Source: Grammothele lineata
Lineage: Eukaryota; Basidiomycota; Agaricomycetes; Polyporales; Polyporaceae
Length of the DNA stretch: 64,000 nt
NCBI GenBank assembly: GCA_002150815.3
Contig: NDFF03000101.1
Span: forward strand, 124,001-188,000
Direction of reading: 5' to 3'
Shown: in pieces, positions 48,434 through 60,210 of the stretch
Numbering within the stretch: position 1 is the first letter of the stretch
Layout of the letters: each line of letters starts with the position of its first letter
Program-made: the position numbers and the translations under genes
The notes under the pieces: model-generated
Database searches by the model: none
Told to the model about the DNA's origin: nothing
Seen by the model: only the letters and a program-made list of their open reading frames with translations

Positions 48434-50607
48434 CTACCAGCTGTACTCTTCCGCGTGCAGGAACACCTCCCGGCACGCATTCCTGCCAAGCAGGATGTCC
48501 TTCTCCACGCCCGCGACCGCGTTGCGGACGTTGAATACCAGCGCTTCTGGCCCGCACGCTGTCGACGAGCGTCAGCGATAGTGGATATGGAGGAGGGAAA
48601 CGGAGAACTCACTCGCCACGCCGACCGTCGGGTGTGCTGCGGCGGCGGCGCGCACCGCCGCGCCGACGTCCGTGCGCGCGAAGTGTGGACCCGACAGCGC
48701 GCTGAGGGGCGCGCGCGCCGCTTTCTCGTCGACGATTCCAGTGTTTGTACTCGCGCTCGAGCTCGCGTCCACGGGCGCGCTCGGCGCAGTCTTCGGCAGG
48801 CCGGTGACGTGCAACGCGACGGTGACGACGAGCGAGGCGGGAGCGTCCTTGATGGCGATCTCGATCTCGTGGAGCATCCACTCGAGAGCAACTATGAGAC
48901 AATGAATAAGCTAGCTACGTGAGATGCGCGGGCGAGTGGGGAGTACAAACCTTCCTCGCGCACAGACCAAATCACATGAACGGACTTGCACTCTATCTCC
49001 TCGCCCGCCTTCGCGCGCGCGACAAGATCCCGGAGGAAGGGCACGACGAACGTCACACCCGCACCCCCCGTGATGAGGAGCACGTGCGCGAAGAGCGCGA
49101 GGTCCGTCTTCGTGCCTCCGTACGGACCGTCGAGGTAGAGTGGAATCTTACGCTCTTCGTGCTGGTGCGCGAGGAACTTGCCGAGGCTGCGCGTGATGCC
49201 GCTCGCCTGGCGTACGAGGACGATCATCTCCTGGGACTTGGAGGGTGAGGTGTGCGCGATGCTCGCGATAGTGAACGGGTGCCTGAGAACGTGTCAGCGA
49301 CGGGTGAAGACGGAGCCAAAGATGGAGCGAGGAAGTAAGACGTACGACTGGAACGGTGAGACGGTGAGGAAGTGGAAGAAGTAATGCTGGCCGGGCTTCC
49401 AGCGCTCGCCCGGCGCGAGGACGATGCGGAGCTTGAGCATCCCCGCGGGGAGCACCTCAAACGACGCGCGCGGCAACCCGCCCCTCGCGTTCGTCCAGAA
49501 CATCCAACCGAACCGGAGCGCCGCGGCGGCGGCATAGATGGAGCACGTCGCGAAGATGTACGGCCAGCTGTTGAGGAGGCGGTTGCAGTGGAGGACGAAG
49601 AAGGGGATGAAGATGAGCGCGCAGAGGACGTGCAAGTACTTGAACGTCTCGTAGTAGTGCCGCCTCAAGGATGAGGCGCTGAGCCAGCAGAGCCAGCCAA
49701 GCATCGCGACCATGCCCGCACCTGTCCAGTAGTAGACCCTAAAAGAGGTGCGTCGGGATGGGAAGGTGCGCACGATGAGTGAGGGATGCGTACTTTTTCT
49801 TGATGTACCAGCTGTTGTAAAGCTGCGTAATAGGCGGGTCGGTGCTCATGTACTCGGAAAGCCCTTGGATAAGAAACGGGATAGTGTGGCTGCAGAGGGC
49901 GATCGTAAGTGCGACGCGACGGGGCACAGGGCGCGCTTGACCCACATCAAACCGAGGATGAAGAACATGTGCGACGTATACTGATGCAGGATCTGCAGCT
50001 TCTCGTGCGAGTGGCCGGTGATAAACGTAATAAAGTTCCATTTTGTGGCGAACGCGAAGACGAAGGGGAAGCATCCGACTGCTCATGGCATGCGACATGA
50101 GAACGGGCGGGGAAGAGGAAACGAAGAAACGTACGGGCCATCATGCCTGCCCTAATCGCCAATGGTGGACTCGCGACGTTCCAGCTCGACATATAGTATG
50201 GACGCGTACTCCATGTCCAAACTGCCGATTGTCGTCAGCGGGGGATACGAGGCGATAGACACGAAGATGCGCGTACTCATGGTGAACGCATAGAACGCGA
50301 CGATGAGAAGGCCAACGCCCAATGTCGGGAAGGTCATCCCAGGGATCCTTTGCTGCTTGGATGACAAGTACCGTCCCGCAGCGGCGGCTTTCTGGTACGC
50401 GCTTGAGTTCGCGAACGCGACAGTGTGCTTCTTGCTTGCCCGAAGCGCATGTAGAGCGCGAAGACCGGCGTGTACGGCGATTCCTGCGAGGAAGAAATAG
50501 ATGACGCCTCTCGTATACTTCTCGGCTTCATCGTACGGATCGAGGGTGAGCTCGTGAAGCTGGGAGTCGGTTAGACTGGAAGTGTCGTGGCGGGGGTTGA
50601 GAGACAT
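48434..50607 (-). CDS. ferric reductase-type transmembrane oxidoreductase (FRE family)
   Basis: Moves electrons from NADPH through FAD and two hemes across the plasma membrane to reduce Fe3+ (or Cu2+) before uptake. The N-terminus MSLNPRHDTSSLTDSQ precedes the first TM (GVIYFFLAGIAVHAGLRAL). Splicing through several short introns gives the ferric-reductase core with heme-ligand histidines (HEKLQILHQYTHTIPFL and YLHVLCALIFIPFFVLH). Then come the FAD loop HPFTIAS, the NAD(P) loop LLITGGAGVTFVVPFLRDL and a C-terminal CGPEALVFNVRNAV, ending EEYSW at TAG 48434. All signature parts are present. The start is supported by a TATA element about 57 nt upstream. Iron-responsive sites were not resolved. 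No multicopper oxidase or iron permease lies nearby. Confidence 0.92.
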
Positions 50608-50663
50608 GATCTGCGACGAGCTGCTGAACGCTGCGTAGACGTAGGCGGCAGCCGCAACAACGT

Positions 50664-50669
50664 CTTATA
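50664..50669 (-). promoter_or_regulatory. TATA element of the ferric reductase gene
   Basis: Minus-strand TATAAG inside CTCGTATAAGACG, about 57 nt upstream of the ATG. The identical 13-mer precedes M5 at the same distance (about 56802-56814). Confidence 0.55.
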
Positions 50670-50929
50670 CGAGCCGAATCCCGCCACTGCCCCAAAAGGT
50701 CGGGAGCGGGCGAATGCGCAGTCGGGCCGGTAGGCACATCGTCTGCAACAAGGCGCAAAATGCACAAATTCGTGTCCAAAAGACCATGATATTGCTCTGA
50801 AAGTGGAAGAGACATAGGGCGATACTACATGACAGCGCGCTTTGGCCCAGAAACGTGCGCAATGTCCCCAAGGCGAATAGGATACTGGCGATATGGAAAC
50901 GCACCAGAGATAGACGAATCCAGGGCACC

Positions 50930-51232
50930 CTAGGAGGAGACGTTCAGCCGGAAGGTTGGGCTGGATAAAGCGAGGGGTCGGAGATGCCGAGAGAACATGT
51001 GCACCGCCGAGGCCGTGGTCGTTGGGCAACGAGGACTTGGCAGAGCTGGGCATCGCCGACGATCGCGAGCGGTGTCGGGGGTCTTGAGCACTCGCTCCGA
51101 GACATCCCGAAAAGACTTGACGGCGGAGACGCGTGGTACGGTAGACAACGCAGCCAAATACTTGCGAGACTTACGAAAAACAACTATACGTTGAACATCG
51201 AGGGGCGAGAGTGTGGGCAATGACTCCAGCAT
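50930..51232 (-). CDS. possible small hypothetical protein
   Basis: An open frame of about 100 codons from ATG 51232 (MLESLPTLSPLDVQRIVVFR...) with a regular amphipathic first half (KSRKYLAALSTVPRVSAVKS) and a less regular tail. A good minus-strand TATATAAA lies at 51443-51450, so a transcript in this direction is plausible. An alternative upstream start at 51335 (MVFKLRSSLTSTCFF) could be joined by an intron with donor GTAAGT near 51176. Family not recognised; model uncertain. Confidence 0.3.
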   Translation of the reverse strand: MLESLPTLSPLDVQRIVVFRKSRKYLAALSTVPRVSAVKSFRDVSERVLKTPDTARDRRRCPALPSPRCPTTTASAVHMFSRHLRPLALSSPTFRLNVSS

Positions 51233-51442
51233 TGAGGGTGGAGGGAACAAGGCGTGGGTCGATGAGGTTGCGAGGTAGAACAGCGTAGGTGAAGAAACAT
51301 GTAGATGTCAACGAGGAGCGCAGCTTGAAGACCATGACGAGACACAGGATATGCAAGGGGCAGGAGGAAGAAGAGGGGCAGTGGGTGAGTGAGGCGAAGG
51401 AAGAGGCAAGGGGTAGGCGGACGAGGCATTTGTGCGAAGGGG

Positions 51443-51450
51443 TTTATATA
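51443..51450 (-). promoter_or_regulatory. TATA box facing the possible small gene
   Basis: Minus-strand TATATAAA. It is 840 nt from the ferric reductase start, which has its own closer TATA, so it probably serves another transcript. Confidence 0.4.
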
Positions 51451-52536
51451 CACCGCCCTTGTCCTCCTTCGGCATCACTCGGCAAATCCCCGGGCCGATC
51501 CCACGTGCTCGGGCGCTTCTCTTCCAAATCCACACGACTGGACAACTCGGATGGCCTTTCTTCAGCTTGATTCCCCCCATGGTACCCATCCAATACCACC
51601 GCGAAACCACGACACCGTAAAGTTGCCCTCACAATGCTTGGGTGTAATGGTACTGCTATTGACGCTTTCAAGGAGCTTTCTATGTGCCCACCAGGTCCCG
51701 GTCCGAGTCCCTAGCGCGCTCACGCTCCTCGAGGGCAACTTATGACTGCTTTTTCATTCGCCCGCGACGACGCGTCGTGCGCGTGTACTCAGTGCTTCTT
51801 GGTTGAACGAGTGCAGCTTACATCAGACTCCCGGGCTGCTCCCGACAACCTTCACGAATGACTACCTTCTCCGGGGAAGAGACACATTGTGGTGATCGTG
51901 GCAATGGCGGCTGAGTTCTTGACTGCAACGTCGAACTTACAGTTCTGTCATAGCAGCATCCCGTGACTCATATTCAATAGCATTCTTCTCAGCCATCTGA
52001 TCAACACGTAGTGCGCTAAGGCTGTGGATCGGTGCGGTCTAACATGGTGCCATACATTAGATATGGTAACCATTTAACTCATGCCCGTAGGCCATCTGGC
52101 GGCATTAAGAGGGCGCCGATGATTCCCGAAGCTGGTTGCTCCCGACCCATGACATAACACGGGCTCCTCAAACCGTATTCTCACTCCAACGATCCATATA
52201 GATCTCCAGGAAAGCTCTAGTTCGTGAGTGGATACTTTCGGTGATACTTTCGGTGTTCGTAAGCGGTATTTATCGACACGACTTCCTCCGGTCGCAATTA
52301 CGCGCTGAGCTAGAACGCTCGTCGTACATATATAGGCACACAAATATCACGGGTACGAACCGAAACGATAGGGTCCTTTCACGTATCCCTCTTACCTCGA
52401 AGTCATGGGTGCATACTCACACGGCCTTTTCTCAGGAGTAGTTTCCGGAAAGACGTTTTCAACGTCGGTGATAATCGGATTGGTCAGTGATGTCTGAATG
52501 ATATGCACCACACGCTAGTTTTATTGAACGTTGTAT
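51451..52536. other. spacer before the third P450
   Basis: No gene recognised. A short direct repeat TACTTTCGGTG/ATACTTTCGGTG occurs at 52230-52256. Confidence 0.5.
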
Positions 52537-54779
52537 ATGAATCTCGCAGATTGCGCACCAAATATTCCGTCGCTACCACACCTACTCAGTAGCGTTCTAC
52601 TTTAGTCTGCTCCTAGGACCTCCTTCCGCATTCTCGCTCTATCGGGTTTGGACTGCATCACCAGCCCTGCAAAGTATTCTCAGCGACATTTCAGTGATCT
52701 TCCCGGTGTACTTCTCCACGCTCCTCGCCTCCGTTGTGGCATATCGCCTTTCGCCATTCCATCCTCTCAACCAGTACCCTGGGCCAGTGGGTACGAAGAT
52801 CACTAAGCTCTGGTTCGCTGTACTGTCTCTCGGCGGGAAACAGCATACGTATCTGAAATCGCTACATGATCGTTATGGGGACGTAGTACGCACTGGTATG
52901 CTCGTTTTCTCTTGCGAGTTTATGAATATGCTCACTGTCAGACTACCAGGCCCGAACGAGCTCTCAATCCGCGATGGAGCGGCGTTGGAACGTGCTTTGG
53001 GGCCGTCCGGTCTTCCCAAGGGGCCGCGTATGTTTTTACACTTAGTGTGAATTGTAGTGTCTAAGCCTTAGCTGACGAGTACGTTTTAGACCTCATTGGT
53101 CGATTGATGAACGCCGAAACTGTATCATTGGTCGCACTCAAGGATAATCGTGAACATATGAGGCGTCGTCGCCCATGGAGTCGCGGATTTAGTCAGAATG
53201 CCATGACCGGCTACCAGCCATTGATTGCAAACCAAGCCTTGCATCTGCGAGACCGCCTCGCGGAGATGAAGGGCATCGTGCGGCTGGACCAGTGGATAGG
53301 GTACTTCGCGTGCGTCAGTTGTCTGGCATCGAGAGCTGCAACGCTAATCGACTCGTGTGTGGTCAGGTATGACATAATGTCTGATATGGCGTGAGTACTT
53401 TTCATAACGCACGTAGTATTACACATTCCGAGGCCGAAATCATGAATCAGCTTTGGAGGAGGATCAAGTCTCCTAAGTGGAGAAGGAGATTTCAGCGTGG
53501 TAAATATCATGGATGACGCTATGCGGTATGTGATTCCCTCCGTTCATGCCTCTTCAGTGTATAAATCGAAGAGCTGTGAGTACTCATCTCACCGAACATA
53601 TTCTAGTGTATCTACATTCTTTGGACACGTCCCATGGCTCGGTGTCCTTGCCGCCAAAATACCTGCGATTTCTAACGCGGTCACAACGCTCTACAACAAA
53701 AGTGGAGAGATCATGCGGGCCAGGGTGCAAGCGGGGTGCACTAGGCGCGATCTCGTCTACTATCTCGTAGGAGCTATCGATTCTGTCTCATAACTGCATT
53801 CATTTAGTGACGTATCACAGAATCACGAAGACGACCCGTCAAAGCCATCTCCGCCTTTTACACAACTCACCGATGACGCGATTGCGGCCGTCGCTGCGGG
53901 ATCGGATACCACGTCCTCAGCACTCACGAGCCTCTTCGCCTGTCTTCTGGCACATCCAGGCGCGTATAAGAAGCTGCAGGAGGAGGTCGACCGCTTCTAT
54001 CCTGAGCAGGCGGACCCTTTGACGACGACGCACCACCGCGATATGGTTTACCTCAACGCCGCAATGTGTGTACAGTGTCTTCCCCTCATCCAGTAGCGTC
54101 TATAGGCTAGACTAGACTAATTTCGACGCACAGTAACGAGTCCCTCCGCCTATTCCCGCCAGTCCCAAGCTGCACCCAACGCGAGGTTCCTCACGATGGA
54201 CAAGGGATCACAGTGGGATCTACGTGAGCGGCATATTTCTACTTCCCGAAAGCGTTCTCGTCACTCACGTTGGCCCACCGTGACAGCTACGTTCCCCCAG
54301 GGACGGCTATCTGGTTCCCCGCGTGGTCGCTGCACCGCGACCCACGCTACTTCTTCCCGTACCCGGAGGCCTTCTGGCCCGAGCGTTGGATCCTCGCGCA
54401 GAAGAACGCCATCATGACATCCAGCTCAGCCGCAGTCTCAGAAAATATGGGGAAGAGTACGCCAGCTGTGCCCCAGAGGCCGAAGGGTTTCGTACACGAC
54501 GAACGCGCGTTCATCCCGTTCTCGCACGGCCCGATGGACTGCGTCGGGCGTCCGTTTGCCATGCAGGAGATGCGCACTGTGGTGGTTGCGTTGGTGCAGA
54601 GGCTCCGTTTCCGTGTCCCAGGACCTGGTGGCGAACAGACAGCCATGACGGGTAAAGGTGACGGGAAGGAAGTGAAGCTCGGCCTAGGGGCGTACGAGGA
54701 TGAGTACAAAGACTTCTTTGCGGCGGCGCGGCCGCACCTACCGGTTGTAGTTGAATTGCGCGAGAAAACGACGGAGTAG
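52537..54779 (+). CDS. cytochrome P450 monooxygenase (third of three; 5-prime frame problem)
   Basis: Paralog of the P450 at 32.6-35.1 kb. From about 52541 the frame runs AHQIFRRYHTYSVAFYFSLL, YRLSPFHPLNQYPGP, GKQHTYLKSLHDRYGDVVR, RRRPWSRGFS, FAYDIMSDMAFGGGS, I-helix AAVAAGSDTTSSAL, K-helix NESLRLFPPVPS, FWPERWIL, heme loop FIPFSHGPMDCVGRPFAMQE, ending at TAG 54777-54779. All internal introns can be spliced in frame. The only expected start, ATG 52537, is out of frame: aligned with its paralog, 2 nt are missing just after the ATG, and an in-frame TGA lies at 52538-52540. Either an unseen upstream exon joins at the CTCGCAG acceptor, or the gene has lost its start. The catalytic core looks unharmed, so the loss, if real, is recent. 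Confidence 0.85.
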
Positions 54780-55112
54780 TGAAAGAAGGCTGTCTAGTCA
54801 TGTAACCCTCGATTTTTGTGCCGTTTGGTAGTAAACGCCTGAATAAACGTGTAGATCCTGGCCCCTGATGCGTCGAACGTTCTACTAGCTCTCGAACGAC
54901 GTTTATGTTGATAATAGCTGTATTCGAGCATGCTGATAAGAGTGATGAGATTCCGGAGTGACGAAACGTGCGAAGAGTACATCTATTGTCCACCGCGAAA
55001 GTAAAGTTCCTATACTGTACGACGCGATGAATGAGCCCCACTCATCCGAATCCACACTCACACAATGAACATCAACTCACGACCTTCCCTTCCTTTCCTC
55101 CTTCCTCATCCT
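54780..55112. other. convergent spacer, third P450 and M5
   Basis: Two 3-prime flanks. No other feature. Confidence 0.5.
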
Positions 55113-56752
55113 CTACAGCTCCCCCCGCTTCTTATCCTCAAGACCTCCCATCGAGCCCCCCTCCCCCTCCCCCTCCCCCTCTCCATCCTCAAACACATCA
55201 CTCAACCTCCCCCCCTTCCCTCCAAACTCCCCCTCCTCCCCCTCCCTGTCCCCCTCTCCAGCCTCGGGAGAGTTCTCCGTGCACGGCGCGAACACGAGCG
55301 TCGCCACTGTCCCCGAGCCAGTCCCCGTCCCCGTTGCAGTTGGGCCGGTTCGCGTGTAACGAGAACCGCGGGTGGCGGAGGAAGAGGTGGAAGAGGGGGA
55401 GAGATGCGAGTGGTTGAGGAAGACGAGGAGGGTGAGGAGGGGTGGGTGGGTCGCCTGGATTGGGTGTCAGAAACTCGGGATGAGGACGGGGGAAGGGGGA
55501 AGGGAGGGACGTACGAGGAGCGGGACGACGAAGCCCGCGATGTACAGCACGGAAGAGAGCCAGGACGCGCTCGACGCGTCTTTGAAGCTCGCTTCGTACC
55601 CGAGCACGATCACCTGTGACGCCTCCGTGTCAGCGATAAACCCCACGAGAGAGCCAAACGGCGTACCCAAAGAGCGCAGAGCCCTGCCCCGGACTCGAGA
55701 AACAGCGATGCGGCCGTCGCGGCCTTGTCGAGTGCCGAACCTTTTGAGAGCGTACGCGCGAGCCGGGCGCGCTCGTCCCTGGATATATGCGCGCATTAGT
55801 TCATCGTCTCACCTTGAGAGCTCAAGAGAGCAACATACCACACTTTGAGGCCGGACAGAGCGGTGGCGGCGAGGTTGGTGCAAAGCGCCAGGACAGCGAA
55901 GGCGACGCGGAGGCGGAAAGCCAATCCGCCCCTGACGAATTGCATACTCTGTCCAGAGATTGCACTTGCACTTTGCGCAGAGGCGGCACCAACAGCTGAA
56001 GGACGCGAGATGGATGGGTATGGGGGACGTGTGGAGGGGGAAAGGTACGAAAGACGTACCGAACATCGCCACGAGCAGCACCGCACCCGTACCACAGATA
56101 CACCAGTGGTTCTTCCACGCCGCGCACGTCCGAGACCAGACCACCGCTGTGCCCACGATGCCCTACGTACCCCGCATAGAATGAGGACTATGGCACAAAG
56201 GGGTTCTCAAGGGAATGGTATCACTCACATTCATCAGCATCGCCGCGTTCATCGCAACCCACCACTTCTTCGCCGCGTCTACTGACGCCCTATCGTCTGG
56301 TACCCCTCCTGATCCTCCTTCTTGCCCTATGTGCACTGCGGTAGAGCCCATGAAGTTCGTGTAGATGATGGCGTAGGAGAGGGTATACGCAAAGTACACC
56401 GCTGTCGCGCCAAAGATGAACCCTCCTGCGAGCGCGTGCGCGGCAGAGGTGGTGTTCCACGTGGATCGCGAGCTGGGTGGGTGTATGCGCATCTTGAGAC
56501 GTGCTCTGAGATGCGGGATGGGGTGGGGAGAAGACGCACCATAGGACATAGACAGAGGACGCGAAGAGAACGGTGAGGACGCCTTCGAGCGCGCGCAAGC
56601 ATGAGTGATGCCGGGTTACTAGAGACACCATCTAGCTCACCGAAGAGGAATGTAGTGATGATAATGCTCGCGGGTGTGCTTAGCAGGTAGGCGGCGAACG
56701 TCTGGAACGTCGCCAACGCCTCCGGGTTGACCACTTGCGTTGCAGGATCCAT
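55113..56752 (-). CDS. multi-pass (7-8 TM) membrane protein M5
   Basis: Starts MDPATQVVNPEALATFQTFA at ATG 56752. The second exon is exactly 43 nt (VLTVLFASSVYVL), as in M1-M4 and M6. Further TM blocks: AHALAGGFIFGATAVYFAY; GIVGTAVVWSRTCAAW (WWR replaced by VWSR); CGTGAVLLVAMF; VLALCTNLAATALSGLKVW; ASLFLESGAGLCALW; VLYIAGFVVPLL; LLTLLVFLNHSHL. The tail is Ser/Thr-rich and ends in a Glu-Gly repeat encoded by a G-rich strand. Splicing keeps frame across all introns inspected. A diverged member of the same family, intact, role unknown. Confidence 0.82.
55156..55261 (-). repeat. G-rich low-complexity tract in M5 coding strand
   Basis: Runs of GGGGGA and related units on the minus strand, with many G-runs of 4-6, encode the Gly/Glu-rich C-terminus. 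It has clear G-quadruplex potential. Confidence 0.8.
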
Positions 56753-56803
56753 GAGAAGAGTCTTGCAGATGTTTGAGAGACTAAACCGCGCGGCAGAGGT
56801 CGT

Positions 56804-56809
56804 CTTATA
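56804..56809 (-). promoter_or_regulatory. TATA element of M5
   Basis: TATAAG in the 13-mer CTCGTATAAGACG, about 52 nt upstream of ATG 56752 and identical to the ferric reductase element. Confidence 0.55.
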
Positions 56810-57449
56810 CGAGTTCGAAGAGTGTTGGACGGGGAGAGATCAAGGCGAGAACATCAGGTAGAACATAGTTTCAGGTGGTAGCCTGCGCGAGCAAAGGTGG
56901 AGGTCGCAGCGGCGCCTCGGGAAGCCGAAGGTTCAGGAGATGTCGTCCGCATCGGAAAACGGAAACAAGACCGCAAAGGAGAAGGTTTGAATTTGAGCCG
57001 TAAAGTTCCCCGCATGCGCCCCTCAGGGCTTCTATAGCATCCATTGACCGCCGAGCTCGCCGGGTGGGAACGACGGACTGAACAGAGGAAAGCATCGGCG
57101 ATTCGGACGTTGGTGCTGTGTGCTGCTGCGATATGTCAGGGTGCGAGTGATGGGCAGTGGGAACAAGGCGGACGAGCTCGCAGGCGTGATCAGAGCAGCA
57201 CCGGCTGTAGCGCCCGTTGAGGAGGCTGGTGACAGGGATGTCACTTTGCTGATGTCATGATGACCGTCGTGACTTCCGTGCGGCAGGCTTTCTGGCAGCC
57301 CTGTGAAAGCGTCGAGCTTCTTTCACACAACTCCGGACGGGTATACAGAGTAACAAGTACATTAGAACATTCTGTGAATTCTTACATCCAGTCGAGAGCG
57401 AGACATTTTCATAGTCCAAGCAACACGCATGGCTCCACCCACACCCTAC
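56810..57449. other. spacer between M6 stop and M5 promoter
   Basis: Upstream sequence of M5; nothing else recognised. Confidence 0.5.
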
Positions 57450-58919
57450 TCAGCAATGACTCCCTACGCTCGACGGCGTCGCCGTTGAGAGCGAGCGCAA
57501 CGGCACAGATGTGGACAGAGTCCTCGCGCCCCCCGTGCTCGTCCGCGTCGCCGTCAGGTCCTGCCCGCGCGCCGTCGACGCCTTGTTCACCGACACGAGC
57601 ACGATGATCAACATCGGGTAGATCGCCTGTGCACACCATCTCGCATCAGCCCATCTATCCCTTGATCTACACGCACAGCGATATTGAGCGCGGAGCAGGA
57701 GCAAAGAAGACGCACCACAATAGGGATCAAACACCCGTTCGTGAGGTAGAACGCGAGCGTGCGCCACCCCGAGGCGCCGCCCCCACCGAAGGTAGAGGTG
57801 AAGGCGTAGGCGACGACGAGCACCCAGAGCAGGCAGTATACGGCGCCGGACTCGACGAGCAGCTCGAATAGCCTCATCACGTCCGTTCGCGCGCGGCTCC
57901 GCCCTAGACCCTGGCGGAGGAGTCGTCTGTGTTTCCTGAAGGGGACGTCATGAATGCAACATGAGTACCATAGAACGAGGTGCGAAGGGGAGTGGGCGTA
58001 CCAGGCCTTGTACCCGATCATGATCGTCGCGGCCGCGTTGGTGATGAACGAGAAGAGCGCGGCGAGCGCGCCAAACACCCCAGAGAAGAACGCGGAGACC
58101 ATGTCGACGCCGTCCGGGCGCACCTCTACGTTCGACGCGACGGATGTCTCCACGATCGACATAAATGTTAGTCCTAGAATCGTGTCAGTCTATCGCGCAA
58201 GCATCATGATGAAAAGAAGGGAACGCAGGGGCACATACCTAGTGTCGCGACGAGGAGGAAGATCCCGCAGAAGCACCGGACGAGTTTCTGTCCCGGGTAG
58301 AGCACGAGCGCGCGCCACCACACGATGAGGTCGCCCACAAACATCTACCCATTTTCCCTTCCGTCAGCGACCAACAAAATTCTGAGAAATCACGAAATAA
58401 AGCGCACATTAATTGTCAACGCCGTAGGCGTCGCGTGCTCCTGCACGTTCCTCAACATCCCTATCCCGCCCGCGTCGAACGCACTCCCTTGTCCTACACG
58501 CACGGCGGACGCGGCGAGGTGGTTGAACGAGAGCAGGTACGCGACGTTGATCGCCCAGTGCAGCGCGGTGGACGTGAAGAGCAGCGCGGTCGCGACGAGC
58601 AGGATCTTCGCGGACTGCTTTTTGCGATTTCGGCTGCCACCAAACATGTACATATCAGCCTTCGCATTCGGTGCTCAGACTCCATAGAGAGAGCAGCGCA
58701 CTAGAGGAAGAACACAGACGTGCCCGCGAGCATGCACACCACACCTGTCAAGCGAGCGTGCAACGGTGCATATACTGTCAGCGCACGGAAGAGCCTAGGG
58801 CGGAGTGAGGGCGGCGGAGACATACCGAAAAGGAAAGTCACTAGGACGTTCGTCAGCACCGTCTGGGTGTTCAGCACCCCGTCGGCGGTGCGCAGGAACG
58901 CGAGTGCGTCCGCGTTCAT
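57450..58919 (-). CDS. multi-pass (7-8 TM) membrane protein M6
   Basis: Start MNADALAFLRTADGVLNTQT at ATG 58919. Exon 1 ends in FLFG, exon 2 is 43 nt (VVCMLAGTSVFFL), and exon 3 starts YRNRKKQSAKILLVATALLF, followed by ALHWAINVAYLLSFNHLA. Then FVGDLIVWWRALVLY; CFCGIFLLVATLG; FFSGVFGALAALFSFITNAA; IMIGYKAW; LFELLVESGAVYCLLW; AFYLTNGCLIPIV; AIYPMLIIVLVSVNK; short tail to TGA 57450. Intact. Close paralog of M7, with the PLP enzyme between them on the other strand. It shares WWR, ESG and the YPxxIIVL end with M1-M4. Confidence 0.86.
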
Positions 58920-59781
58920 CGTCGTCTGTGTCCTTGCAGCGACTGAGGGACCTTGTAGGAGCTCGTGGCGAGAGATCGAGGTCAAGCCGGAGGGAAAGCC
59001 CAATCACCCCGCCCGCGCGTGCGTGGAAGTACTTGACCCCCCAGGGTCGGGGGGAGCTGCGCGTGCACGCGTGCACACGGGAGCAGTATTTGCTCGGCCC
59101 ATCCATCCTCCGTTTGTCCCCAACACTCCGCCCCGCCCTCCGCGATCCAATGCACTGGCATCTCAGAGCGTCTCGAGTCTCCGCCCGGGGCGCAGGACGA
59201 TCAGTAGATGATGTATGATCTGTCGGGCGTCGTCGGGACCGACCCCTCCTCGTGGGGGGTGCGGGGGAGAGGGGGCGATAGCTCGAGCGAGCACTGGTCA
59301 TACGTCCGAGCCTGTGCGGAGGGACAGATCGTGAACGCGCTGCCAGTGTGCGCACGGACCAGTCGGGGAGTGGGAAGACTCAAGAGGGGTGCGAGTCACC
59401 CGCGAACTCAGCGACGCTCAGCCATCGGGCGTGTGCATGCCCGATCAGGAAGAGGAAGAAGTCGACCGTCAAATCCAGACTCACGGTCGCACAACGTCGG
59501 TCGACGAGAAGACTGTGTGGCTCGAAAGCCTCGACGGTTGTCCTCTTGACGAATCAGAACCGTCCTCGGCATACTACCCGGCGTGCTCGCCGGCTTCTCG
59601 CTACCCAGGTACCCATCCAAGAACCAAGAACCACAGCGACCTAGAGATGCACATTGCACAGCGTCTTCCACACATGTACACGTACAACTCGCGAGATCGA
59701 AGAGAAGAGGGGGCTTCCGCCCTTCGAGTTCTAACTTCTCAGAGTGCTGATGCTTTGTGGCGCCGCGCGCGGTGCGTTGCG
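58920..59781. other. M6 upstream region
   Basis: GC-rich promoter space. Long overlapping open frames on both strands reflect composition and are not called. Confidence 0.45.
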
Positions 59782-60210
59782 CTAATCGCCTTTCTCCTTC
59801 GCGGGGACCACAACCTGTGCGTCGGCGGATAAATGCGGTTGGGCGGGAGCTTGTTGGAAAGGGTATGCATATGGAGAACGGGGGACGGGGGTTCTGTGAC
59901 GAGACGAGTACACGTACGATGGGAGCACGTCCTGCGGGAAGAAGTACGCTTCTCTCGTCTCCAATTCGTCTTGCGGTGGATATTTGGGTTTCTACTACGT
60001 ACAACCCGCAGCGGCCGTCGCGTACGTCCTGTCCTCATTCCAGCGAGCCTTCTGGTCTCGACTCTCCAGCGCAGCTCCGGTCGGAGACGACCACAGAACA
60101 GAAGAGACTCACCGTTCGCGTGATGGGTGTTCGGTAGCTTGAGCCTTGTCTTGACGGGTTGGTCGCTCAGGAATGGGGGATATGCACAGCAGCAGGAAGA
60201 GCATGTCCAT
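59782..60210 (-). CDS. possible small Pro/Tyr-rich protein
   Basis: The C-terminal exon frame reads YPPQDELETREAYFFPQDVL, PSYVYSSRHRTPVPRSPYAY and PFQQAPAQPHLSADAQVVVP to TAG 59782. This composition looks coding and not random. A start with a hydrophobic run (MDMLFLLLCISPIPERP, ATG 60210) and a GTGAGT donor lie upstream, but the tested acceptors do not join the two in frame. Either a small membrane-anchored protein with a Pro/Gln/Tyr-rich cytosolic tail, or a chance frame. Confidence 0.3.

Noticed and set aside
59408..60004. 198-codon minus-strand frame
   Set aside because: Arg/Ser-rich composition from GC-rich DNA, overlapping a better-looking but still doubtful small frame. No motif.
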